DNA of 64,000 bases, from the NCBI RefSeq assembly GCF_030704305.1, contig NZ_CP131935.1, positions 2,666,001-2,730,000 of the forward strand, written 5' to 3'. Made by a program: the position numbers and the translations under genes. Positions 46,914 through 54,620 of this stretch are shown piece by piece. Under the pieces are notes generated by a model. The model did not search any database and was not told where the DNA came from. It worked only from the letters and a program-made list of their open reading frames with translations. The DNA is from Massilia sp. R2A-15 (GTDB lineage Bacteria > Pseudomonadota > Gammaproteobacteria > Burkholderiales > Burkholderiaceae_D). Every line of letters starts with the position of its first letter. The first letter of the stretch is position 1.

Positions 46914-49154
46914 ATGATCCAGGCCCCTCCCGCGCCCTCCCCGTTCGACCTGTCGAGTTGCGACAAGGAACCGATCCGCTTTCCCGGCAGCATCCAGCCG
47001 CACGGTTTCCTGTTGTGCCTGTCGCCCGCCCGGCGCATCGTCCAGGCCAGCGACAACCTGGCCGCGCACGCCGGCGTGGCGGCGACCGCCGCGATCGGCG
47101 GCACGCTCGAGGCGGTAATCGGGGCCGCCGCCGCCGAAATGCTGCTGGCCGAACTGGACCAGGACAGGCTGGGCGAGCGGCCCGCCTACCTGGCCACGGT
47201 CCAGCTGCCCAACGACAGCTGGTTCGACGTGCTCGGCCACGCCTTCGACGGCCTGGTGCTGCTCGAATTCGAAACCATCGCGCGCACCGCCGCGGCCACC
47301 TTCCGCGACCTGTTTCCGCTGGTCGGCGAATTCATGCAGCAGCTGCCGGCGGCGCCGTCGGTCGAGGCGATGAGCCAGACCGCCGCCAGGCAGATCCGCA
47401 AGCTGACCGGCTTCGGCCGAGTGATGGTGTACCAGTTCGACCGCGACGGCCACGGCCACGTGATCGCCGAATCGCGCGACGCCGACCACCCGTCCTACCT
47501 GGGCCAGCGCTTCCCCGGCACCGACATCCCGCGCCAGGCGCGCGAGCTGTACACCATCAACCGCATCCGCCTGATCCAGGACGCCAACTACACGCCGTCG
47601 CGGCTGGTGCCGGAAACGAATCCTTTGACCGGCAAGCCCAACGACCTGTCGTTCGCGGCCCTGCGCAGCGTGTCGCCGATCCACCTGCAATACATGCGCA
47701 ACATGGACACGCTGGCGTCGATGTCGGTGTCGATCATCGTCAAGGGCCAGTTGTGGGGGCTGATCTCGTGTCACCACGCGGCGCCGCGCCCGCTCGAATT
47801 CGACAAGCGCAGCGCCTGCGAGCAGCTGGGCCAGGTGCTGTCGCTATGCATCGAGTCGCGCGAGGACGCCGACGACCTGCAGTTCCGCCTCGACCTGCGC
47901 CGCATCATGGTGTCGATGCTGGCCGGCCTGACCCACGGCGCCGACTTCATCGACAACATGAGCCAGGTGTTCCCCGAACTGCTGCGCTTCGCGCGCGCGG
48001 GCGGGGCGGCGATCGTCGTCGATGACCGGCTGATCCGCTTCGGCAACGCGCCCGACGAGGCGCAGATCCGCGCCCTGGTCGACTGGCTCGGCGTCAACAG
48101 CCACGACGACCTGTTCCACACCGACCATCTGTCGGCGGCGTATCCGCCGGCGGCCGAGTATGTGAGCAACGCCAGCGGCCTGCTGGCGATGCCGATCTCG
48201 CGCATCCACAAGCACTACCTGCTGTGGTTCCGTCCCGAAGTGGTGCACACCATCGACTGGGCCGGCAATCCGCACGAGAAGGACGGCGCGCAGAACTTGC
48301 GCGCGCAGCTGACCCCGCGCACCAGTTTTGCGAGCTGGCGCGAGACCATTCACGGCACCAGCGTGCCGTGGCGCAGCGGCGAGCTGGAGCTGGCGATCGA
48401 GTTCCGCTCGGCGCTGCTGGGCATCGCGCTGGAACGGGCCGAGCAGATGGCCGAGCTGGCCGACGAGCTGGGCCGCGCCAACAAGGAACTCGAGGCGTTT
48501 TCGTATTCGGTGTCGCACGACCTGCGCGCGCCGCTGCGCCACATCGTCGGCTTTTCCAACCTCTTGATGGAATCCGACAGCGACCCGCAGACGCGCCAGC
48601 GCTTTCTGGCCAACATCAAGGACTCCGCGCGGCTGGCCGGCAAGCTGGTCGACGACCTGCTGAGCTTTTCGCAGATGGGGCGCGCCGCCCTGCGCCCGGT
48701 CGCCGTCGACATGGCCGACCTGGTGCAAGGCTGCATCGACAAGCTGGCCGGCGAGGTGGGCGAGCGCAAGGTGGAGTGGCGCATCGGCGAGTTGCCGGTG
48801 ATCCAGGCCGATCCGACCTTCCTCCAGCTGGCGGTCTACAACCTGCTGGCGAACGCGGTAAAGTTTACGGGACAGCAGGAGTTGGCTATCATCTCGGTTG
48901 ACGCGTCTGTCATGGACACGCAGACCGTGTTCCGCGTCGCCGACAACGGCGCCGGCTTCAACATGGACTACGTGCACAAGCTGTTCGGGGTATTTCAGCG
49001 CCTGCACCGGATGGAAGATTTTCAGGGCACCGGCATCGGCCTGGCGAATGTGCGCCGGATAGTCGAGCGCCACGGCGGGCGGGTGTGGGCCGAATCGGCG
49101 CCCGGCGAAGGCGCGACCTTTTATTTCAGCATCCCCAACGAACTCGATAGTTAA
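46914..49154 (+). CDS. Bacteriophytochrome sensor histidine kinase
   Basis: 746 aa from the ATG at 46914 (46866 possible). PAS: FDLSSCDKEPIRFPGSIQPH with the biliverdin-attaching Cys16. GAF: FPGTDIPRQARELYTINRIR with Asp204 of the DIP motif, and SPIHLQYMRNM with His257. PHY domain to about 510 with tongue residues PRTSFASW and VPWRSGEL. HisKA phospho-His535 in YSVSHDLRAPLRHIVGF; HATPase with NLLANAVKF and DNGAGF ... GTGIGLANV. Senses red/far-red light through biliverdin and signals to the response regulator 8 bp downstream. No haem oxygenase (bphO) gene is in the window. Confidence 0.95.
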   Translation: MIQAPPAPSPFDLSSCDKEPIRFPGSIQPHGFLLCLSPARRIVQASDNLAAHAGVAATAAIGGTLEAVIGAAAAEMLLAELDQDRLGERPAYLATVQLPNDSWFDVLGHAFDGLVLLEFETIARTAAATFRDLFPLVGEFMQQLPAAPSVEAMSQTAARQIRKLTGFGRVMVYQFDRDGHGHVIAESRDADHPSYLGQRFPGTDIPRQARELYTINRIRLIQDANYTPSRLVPETNPLTGKPNDLSFAALRSVSPIHLQYMRNMDTLASMSVSIIVKGQLWGLISCHHAAPRPLEFDKRSACEQLGQVLSLCIESREDADDLQFRLDLRRIMVSMLAGLTHGADFIDNMSQVFPELLRFARAGGAAIVVDDRLIRFGNAPDEAQIRALVDWLGVNSHDDLFHTDHLSAAYPPAAEYVSNASGLLAMPISRIHKHYLLWFRPEVVHTIDWAGNPHEKDGAQNLRAQLTPRTSFASWRETIHGTSVPWRSGELELAIEFRSALLGIALERAEQMAELADELGRANKELEAFSYSVSHDLRAPLRHIVGFSNLLMESDSDPQTRQRFLANIKDSARLAGKLVDDLLSFSQMGRAALRPVAVDMADLVQGCIDKLAGEVGERKVEWRIGELPVIQADPTFLQLAVYNLLANAVKFTGQQELAIISVDASVMDTQTVFRVADNGAGFNMDYVHKLFGVFQRLHRMEDFQGTGIGLANVRRIVERHGGRVWAESAPGEGATFYFSIPNELDS

Positions 49155-49162
49155 GAATTGCC

Positions 49163-49621
49163 ATGTTAAAACCCATCCTGCTGGTCGAAGACAATCCCCA
49201 CGACCTCGAACTGACCCTGATCGCGCTCTCCCGCAGTCAGCTTGCGAACGAGGTGATCATCGCGCGCGACGGCGCCGAGGCGCTCGACTACCTGACCTGC
49301 CGCGGCCCGTACGCCAAGCGCCAGGCCGGCAATCCGGCCGTCGTGCTGCTCGACCTGAAACTGCCGAAAGTGGACGGCCTCGAGGTGCTGAAATCGATCC
49401 GCAGCACCGATGGCCTCAAGAGCACGCCGGTGGTGATGCTCACCTCGTCGAAGGAAGAGCAGGACCTGCTGCGCAGCTACGAGCTGGGCGTGAACGCCTA
49501 CGTCGTCAAGCCGGTGGACTTCACCGAATTCGTGCGCGCGATTGCCGACCTGGGCATTTTCTGGGCCGTGCTGAACGAACCGCCGCCAGGCTCGGCGCGC
49601 TACGTGCGCCCGCCCAAGTAA
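49163..49621 (+). CDS. Single-domain response regulator (phytochrome partner)
   Basis: 152 aa REC-only protein, Rcp1-like. ILLVEDNPHDLELTLIALSR (acidic pocket), phosphoacceptor Asp in VVLLDLKLPKVDGLEVL, Thr in VVMLTSSKEEQD and Lys in YVVKPVDFTEF. No output domain. Eight bp after the phytochrome kinase gene, so it is its cognate partner. Downstream effects are unknown. Confidence 0.93.
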   Translation: MLKPILLVEDNPHDLELTLIALSRSQLANEVIIARDGAEALDYLTCRGPYAKRQAGNPAVVLLDLKLPKVDGLEVLKSIRSTDGLKSTPVVMLTSSKEEQDLLRSYELGVNAYVVKPVDFTEFVRAIADLGIFWAVLNEPPPGSARYVRPPK

Positions 49622-49624
49622 GCC

Positions 49625-51238
49625 TCACGCCGCAGCGCGCTGCGTACGGCGCCGCAGCATGTGACGGATGCGCGCGCTGAGCACGTCGGCGGTGTAGGGC
49701 TTCTGCAGCAGGCTCACGGACGCATCGACCTTGCCCTCATGCGTCAGCACTCCTTCCGCATACCCTGATGTAAACAAGACCTGCGCGTCGGGCAGCCTGT
49801 CGCGCACGCGGTCGCGCAGCGCCAGGCTGCTGACCGGGCCCGGCATGATCACGTCGGTAAACACCAGGTCGATGTGCACGCCCGAATCGACCAGCGCCAC
49901 CGCGGCGGCGGCGTCCGGCGCCTCCAGCACCTGGTAGCCCAGGCCCGACAGCAGTTCGACGGTGGAGTCGCGCACATCCTGCTCGTCCTCGACGACCAGG
50001 ATGGTTTCCAGGCCGCCGACCAGCTGGCCCGCCGCCGGCTCATCCGGCGCGGCCGCTTCGCCGTGGCTGCGCCGCAGGTAGATCTTGACGCTGGTGCCGC
50101 AGCCCGGCGCGCTCCGCAGCACGATCTCGCCGCCCGACTGCTTGACGAAGCCGTAGGCCATCGACAGGCCCAGGCCGGTACCCTGCCCGGTCGCCTTGGT
50201 GGTGAAAAACGGTTCGAAGGCGCGCCCGAGCACTTCCGCGCTCATGCCCGCGCCGGTGTCGGCCACTTCGATCATGACGTGGGGTTCGCTGGCGATCTCC
50301 GCCACCGCGCCGTCGGCGTTGGGCACGTTGCGGGCGCGGATGGTCAGCGTGCCGGCGCCGGCCATCGCATCGCGCGCGTTGATGACCAGGTTCAGCAACA
50401 CGTTGTTGAGCTGGCTCGGATCGACGGTGACGGTCCACAGGTCGGGCGCGATGTCGCTGACCACGGCGGCGCGCGGTCCCAGCACGCGCACCATCATCTC
50501 TTCCATGTTGCGCAGCAGGCCAGCCGGATCGGTGACGACGGCCTGCAGCGGCTGGCGCCGCGCGAATGCCAGCAGGTGCGACGACAGCTTGGCGCCGCGT
50601 TCGACGCCGGACAGCGCGATATCGATGCGGGCCGCGACCTTGTCGCTGAGGCCGCCGATCAGCTTGATCAGTTGCAGGTTGCCGCCGATGATCTGCAGCA
50701 CATTGTTGAAATCGTGGGCGACGCCGCCGGTGAGCTGGCCGATCGCCTCCATCTTCTGCGCCTGGTGCAGGGCCAGCTGGCTGGCGGCCAGTTCTTCCTG
50801 GCTGCGGCGCAGCGAGACGAAGGCTTCGTCGCGTTCCTTGCGCGCAATGAAGGCGCCGTGGTGGTGTCGCACCCGGGCCACCAGCTCGCGCGGATCGGGC
50901 CACTTGACCAGGTAGTCGCTGGCGCCGGCCGCGAAGGCCCTGGCCTTGATTTCCGGATCGTCCTCGGACGACAGCAGGATCACCGGAATGCGCTCGGTCG
51001 CGGGATTGGCGCGCAGGCGGCGGATGACTTCGAAGCCGTCCACCTCGGGCATGCGCAAGTCCACCAGCACCACGCTGGGCTGGAACTCGACGGCCAGTTC
51101 GACCGCGCGCGGCGATCGCGCATCGTAGCGCAGCCGCAGCTGGGCGCATTCCTTGAGGCTGTGGGAAATAAGGTCCTGGGCGAACGGCTCGTCGTCGATC
51201 AGCAGCACCGAGCAGGGAGGAGAAGCGTCGTCAATCAT
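49625..51238 (-). CDS. Hybrid histidine kinase, REC-HisKA-HATPase-REC
   Basis: 537 aa, soluble. N-terminal REC (LLIDDEPFAQDL; Asp in VVLVDLRMPEVDGFEVI), coiled coil, HisKA with GGVAHDFNNVLQIIGGNLQL, HATPase with NLVINARDAM, ADTGAGM and GTGLGLSMAYGFVKQSGG, and a C-terminal REC (ILVVEDEQDVRDS; Asp in LVFTDVIMPG). The HDFNN box is that of the HisKA_2-like hybrid group. Its stop is 3 bp from the response regulator stop on the other strand, so the genes are convergent. Partner unknown; cross-talk with the phytochrome is only possible. Confidence 0.93.
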   Translation of the reverse strand: MIDDASPPCSVLLIDDEPFAQDLISHSLKECAQLRLRYDARSPRAVELAVEFQPSVVLVDLRMPEVDGFEVIRRLRANPATERIPVILLSSEDDPEIKARAFAAGASDYLVKWPDPRELVARVRHHHGAFIARKERDEAFVSLRRSQEELAASQLALHQAQKMEAIGQLTGGVAHDFNNVLQIIGGNLQLIKLIGGLSDKVAARIDIALSGVERGAKLSSHLLAFARRQPLQAVVTDPAGLLRNMEEMMVRVLGPRAAVVSDIAPDLWTVTVDPSQLNNVLLNLVINARDAMAGAGTLTIRARNVPNADGAVAEIASEPHVMIEVADTGAGMSAEVLGRAFEPFFTTKATGQGTGLGLSMAYGFVKQSGGEIVLRSAPGCGTSVKIYLRRSHGEAAAPDEPAAGQLVGGLETILVVEDEQDVRDSTVELLSGLGYQVLEAPDAAAAVALVDSGVHIDLVFTDVIMPGPVSSLALRDRVRDRLPDAQVLFTSGYAEGVLTHEGKVDASVSLLQKPYTADVLSARIRHMLRRRTQRAAA

Positions 51239-51346
51239 CGAAGCGAGTTGCTCGGCGTTAACGCAGCCGATCGTATTGTGGTCAGGTTCGCGAATTTTAC
51301 ATGAACGCCGGAAATATCACGCGCACAAATGGGCACCGCGCGCTGC

Positions 51347-52072
51347 TCAGACGCCTGGCGGCGCGACGCTGCGCAGGTCGGCCACCGGCTCGCTGCCGAA
51401 TCCCTCGCCCAGCAGGTAGCCAACCAGGCGGGCGGCGCAGTCGGCCGGATCGGTCAGCTCCCCTTCCCGCTTGAGCGCGTCGAAGCGCTCGCGCAGCGGA
51501 AACTGCGCGAGCGACGCGGCGCGGATCTCGGCTTGCATGGCGGTGTCGATGACGCCCGGCGCGAGGCTGCAGATGCGCAGGCCGGCGATGGCGTCGAGCG
51601 CGGCGGCGCGGGCGTGCTGGTCGAGCGCGGCCTTGGTGGCGCAGTACACGCTCCAGCCTGGATAGGCGCCGCGCCCGGCGCCGCTCGACACGTGCAGGAT
51701 GCGGCATGCGGCCGATGGCGGGCGGGCCGCCGCGACGGCGCCGGCCAGCATCAGCGGCGCGGCGATGTTCAGCGCCACCGCGCGCGCGACGGCGGCCGGG
51801 TCCTGCATCGCCAGCGGGCCGACCGGCTGCACCGTGCCGGCATTGTTGATCAGCAGGACAGAATCGGCATCGGCCAGCCAGGCGGCGAGGTCGGGGCCGG
51901 CGAGCCAGGCGGCCAGCGCGGCGCTGTCGGAGAGGTCGAGTGCAACTTGGGAACCGATACCGGCAGCCGCGCTGCGCGCAATTCCAAGCACGGCGATGCC
52001 GCGGCCCAGAAGCTCAGCCGCAATGGCGGCGCCGAGGCCGTGCGTGTGTCCGGTGACGATGGCTTTGATCAT
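51347..52072 (-). CDS. Short-chain dehydrogenase/reductase
   Basis: 241 aa. Cofactor motif AIVTGHTHGLGAAIAAELLG (TGxxxGLG), INNAGTVQPVGPL, catalytic Ser in HVSSGAGRG and YxxxK in WSVYCATKAALDQHA. Classical SDR of the sepiapterin-reductase-like type. Substrate unknown. Followed upstream by a REP pair carrying IS110 copy 1. Confidence 0.88.
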   Translation of the reverse strand: MIKAIVTGHTHGLGAAIAAELLGRGIAVLGIARSAAAGIGSQVALDLSDSAALAAWLAGPDLAAWLADADSVLLINNAGTVQPVGPLAMQDPAAVARAVALNIAAPLMLAGAVAAARPPSAACRILHVSSGAGRGAYPGWSVYCATKAALDQHARAAALDAIAGLRICSLAPGVIDTAMQAEIRAASLAQFPLRERFDALKREGELTDPADCAARLVGYLLGEGFGSEPVADLRSVAPPGV

Positions 52073-52103
52073 GAGGAATCCGGAATTCGTCGTTAGCTAA
52101 ACG

Positions 52104-52186
52104 CTGTCGCACCTGCGCAGGCAGGTGCCTATATTGAGCGTACGAGCACTCTTAGTCTAGCTCAGTATGGGCACCTGCCTGCGCAG
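52104..52186. repeat. Family B REP pair interrupted by IS110 copy 1
   Basis: Direct unit TGTCGCACCTGCGCAGGCAGG with TGCCTATATTGAGCG, and the inverted unit GCTCAGTATGGGCACCTGCC with TGCGCAG, cut by the insertion sequence. The missing end of the second unit, GTACGAC, is found on the far side at 53396-53402. Confidence 0.85.
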
Positions 52187-52198
52187 ATACTGTGGTCC

Positions 52199-53173
52199 CT
52201 AATTTTTTGCAAGCGCCATTTTTGGATCGAAGCGTGCGTCGCTCTTCAGTACCGCCATCATCCAATGGATCAGCTTGCGCATGACTGCGACCAACGCGAC
52301 TTTACCCCCTTTGCCAGCAGCTCGAAGTCGCGCGTAGAGCGCTTGGGCAGCTGGATTGAACCGAATCGCCGTCATCGCCGGGCAGTACAATATTTTGCGT
52401 AGTCGTCCATGTCCTAGCTTGCACAAGTGTGATTTGCCGTGCACCGAATCGCCGGACTGATTATGTTCCGGTGATAGTCCTACGAACGCCACCATCTGGC
52501 GGATATTATCAAAGCGGTCTACAGGAAGCCACGCAAGAAAATAACTGCTAACCCGTTCCCCCACCCCGGGAATACTGCGTAGGAGTTCCTGTTGATTCCG
52601 CAGTCCGGGGTGGCGGTCGATATGATCGCGGATTTTTTGCGTCAATAATGCTTCCTCTTCCTTCAAAGTCAGCAATATGCGATCGACCGATTCCAACGCT
52701 TGGCCCGCCGCTTCGTGACGCCGATTCTGCTCCTGCACATGCATGCCTTGAACCGCTTCCAGGCGCGCGATGAGGCGCTGCAACTCCCGCACTTCCGTCG
52801 CGGGAGGCTCCCAGAGGACCAACTTCTTGGATTGCTCGCCAAATCGGGCGATCAACTCGGCATCAGCTCGGTCAGTCTTTTGTCTGCGCATCTCAGATTG
52901 GCCAAAAGCTTTAATTTGCAAAGGATTGACGACGCTGACCAAATATCCAGCGTCAAACATGGCATGCGCCAGAGCTTCGTAATACTGGCTGGTCGCTTCC
53001 ATCACCACGCGACACTCATTCGCCGAAATACCCTGCTCGACGAGCCAATCGCAAAGCGCCTGAAAGCCAACGGGCGAATTTTCAAATGCCTTGTTACGAA
53101 TCTTGCCCGTTTTTCCCGACAGCCAAGCCAAGTCAAATTTACGCTTTGCGATATCGATTCCGACTACTTCCAT
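52199..53173 (-). CDS. IS110-family transposase (copy 1)
   Basis: 324 aa from the ATG at 53173, preceded by GGGGGAGG; a start five codons earlier would put the ribosome site inside the gene. N-terminal RuvC-like DEDD domain: VVGIDIAKRKFDLAW (first Asp), RVVMEATSQYYEALAHAM (Glu) and KTDRADAELIARF (Asp pair). C-terminal Tnp_2 domain with LLRSIPGVGERVSSYFLAWL, MVAFVGLSPEHNQSG and the Ser of DSVHGKSHLCKLGHGRL. It is the bridge-RNA-guided recombinase of this class. 26 codons around LQKIRDH form a coiled coil between domains. Confidence 0.95.
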   Translation of the reverse strand: MEVVGIDIAKRKFDLAWLSGKTGKIRNKAFENSPVGFQALCDWLVEQGISANECRVVMEATSQYYEALAHAMFDAGYLVSVVNPLQIKAFGQSEMRRQKTDRADAELIARFGEQSKKLVLWEPPATEVRELQRLIARLEAVQGMHVQEQNRRHEAAGQALESVDRILLTLKEEEALLTQKIRDHIDRHPGLRNQQELLRSIPGVGERVSSYFLAWLPVDRFDNIRQMVAFVGLSPEHNQSGDSVHGKSHLCKLGHGRLRKILYCPAMTAIRFNPAAQALYARLRAAGKGGKVALVAVMRKLIHWMMAVLKSDARFDPKMALAKN

Positions 53174-53202
53174 GGCAGCCTCCCCCATCCGCTGGTGATT
53201 TC

Positions 53203-53387
53203 GCTAGGACTTTATCTCGTGCATCCTTAAGAACACAGGCTCGCAGCCTCAGATACTGTTCGCACTCTGCGATAAAGGGAAGGACATGCGGCTTATCTGC
53301 GTCAACAGGCTCGAAGCCTCGGGTACGACTCAGCCTACATGCCCTTCGTTTTCCAAGCGTCCTCAGAAATCATAACGTGTTCCACAG
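53203..53387 (-). ncRNA. Predicted bridge RNA of IS110 copy 1
   Basis: Non-coding left end of the element, same sequence as described for copy 2. GTCGTACCC (target guide, 53329-53321), GACGCAG (53303-53297) and ACAGTATCT (donor guide, 53259-53251) are on the minus strand. Ends are approximate. Confidence 0.65.
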
Positions 53388-53410
53388 CGTATAAGGTACG
53401 ACATTTCTGC

Positions 53411-53806
53411 TTATTGCCCCGTGACGGGCTTGCTGCGGTTGAACATATCGCGATGAATGCGCCAGGCGCCGTCGACCTTGCGCCATGCGACGAAGTAGCG
53501 GCCGTCGTCGACGCACGCGCGCTCGCCGTCCGGCAAGGCGGCGAACAGTTCGTAGCGGCCGATTTCGAGCGCCTGTTCATCGTCGCCTTCGACATCCTGG
53601 GTGGTGAAGCGGGCGGCGACCACGCCCTGCGCGATCGCGCCGCCGAAAAAGCCGGAGATCGCCTCGCGGCCGTGGAAAGTCGGCATGCCATCGGGCATCA
53701 GGCTGGCGTCTTCGGTGTACAGCGCGGCGGCGCGGCTGGCGTCGCGCGCGCCGAATGCTTGTGCCAGCAGGTGCTGCGCGCCCTGGATTTGCTCTTTCAG
53801 GTTCAT
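53411..53806 (-). CDS. NTF2-like (SnoaL/DUF4440) protein
   Basis: 131 aa from the ATG at 53806 with GGGGAAG upstream. Cystatin-like fold: LAQAFGARDASRAAALYTED, ASLMPDGMPTFHGREAISGF, then YFVAWRKVDGAWRIHRDMFN. Such proteins act as small isomerases, or in stress responses; no function can be assigned. The gene ends 9 bp from the REP relic bordering IS110 copy 1. Confidence 0.8.
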   Translation of the reverse strand: MNLKEQIQGAQHLLAQAFGARDASRAAALYTEDASLMPDGMPTFHGREAISGFFGGAIAQGVVAARFTTQDVEGDDEQALEIGRYELFAALPDGERACVDDGRYFVAWRKVDGAWRIHRDMFNRSKPVTGQ

Positions 53807-53936
53807 CGACTTCCCCTTGTGGTGGTGGTGAGCTAACGTTGCCAATGCTACACGAATTTAATTGAGGAAAACACAATTTCGTATGACAGGTAGCGTATGC
53901 TGTGAAGCGGTCCCTTTTCCCGCGCCGGAGCCCGCC

Positions 53937-54620
53937 ATGTCGCTGCAGCTTTTCTATCATCCGCTCTCCTCGTTCTGCCACAAGGTGCTGATCGCGCTGT
54001 ACGAGAACGCGACGCCGTTCGAGGGCCGCTTGCTGCAGCAAACCGACCCGGCCACTCTGGAAGAATTCGCGAGGCTCTGGCCGACCTCGAAGATGCCGCT
54101 GCTGCGCGACCTGGCGAACGACCGGGTGGTGCCGGAGACGTCGATCATCATCGAGTACCTGCAGGCGGTTCATCCGGGGCAGGTCAGGCTCATTCCCGCC
54201 GATGCGCGGCTGGCGTCCGACGTCAGGCTGTGGGACCGCCTGTTCGACCTGTACGTGCACCTGCCGATGCAGAAGATCGTCGGCGATTCGTTCCGCGCTG
54301 GGGATGCGCACGATGCGGCTGGCGTCGCCGAGGCGCGCGCGCTGATCCGGCGTTCGTATGCGATGGTGGAACAGGCGCTGGGCGGGCGCGAATGGATCGC
54401 CGGCGGCGCGTTCAGCATGGCCGATTGCGCCGCGGCGCCGGCGCTGTTCTACGCCGACACGGTCGAACCGGTCGGCGCCGGGCTGCCGGCATTGACGGCC
54501 TACCTGAACCGGCTGATGGCGCGGCCGTCGTATGCGCGCGTTCTGGAGGAAGCGGAGCCGAGCTTCGGCATGTTTCCGCTCGATCCCAAGCCGAGCCGGG
54601 CTCCGCGCCGAGCTGGCTAA
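53937..54620 (+). CDS. Glutathione S-transferase family protein
   Basis: 227 aa from the ATG at 53937, GGAG seven bases upstream. Thioredoxin-like domain with LFYHPLSSFCHKVLIALYEN (Ser/Cys active-site region), SKMPLLRDL (cis-Pro) and VPETSIIIEYLQ (ES/TS glutathione site). C-terminal helical domain with the N-capping stretch FSMADCAAAPALFYAD. Substrate unknown. Its stop overlaps the stop of the convergent dihaem cytochrome gene by 4 bp. Confidence 0.9.
   Translation: MSLQLFYHPLSSFCHKVLIALYENATPFEGRLLQQTDPATLEEFARLWPTSKMPLLRDLANDRVVPETSIIIEYLQAVHPGQVRLIPADARLASDVRLWDRLFDLYVHLPMQKIVGDSFRAGDAHDAAGVAEARALIRRSYAMVEQALGGREWIAGGAFSMADCAAAPALFYADTVEPVGAGLPALTAYLNRLMARPSYARVLEEAEPSFGMFPLDPKPSRAPRRAG

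Larger units (their letters stand above)
52187..53393 (-). mobile_element. IS110-family insertion sequence, copy 1
   Basis: 1207 bp, one DEDD transposase plus a non-coding left end of about 220 bp. Read in element orientation it runs from TATACGCTGTGGAACACG to AGGGACCACAGTAT, with no terminal inverted repeats, as expected for IS110. Flanks rejoin to the REP sequence GTCGTAC-CT-GCGCAGG. Copy 2 at 61035-62241 has the same length, an identical transposase and, where compared, identical non-coding sequence, so the transposition is recent. Confidence 0.92.
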
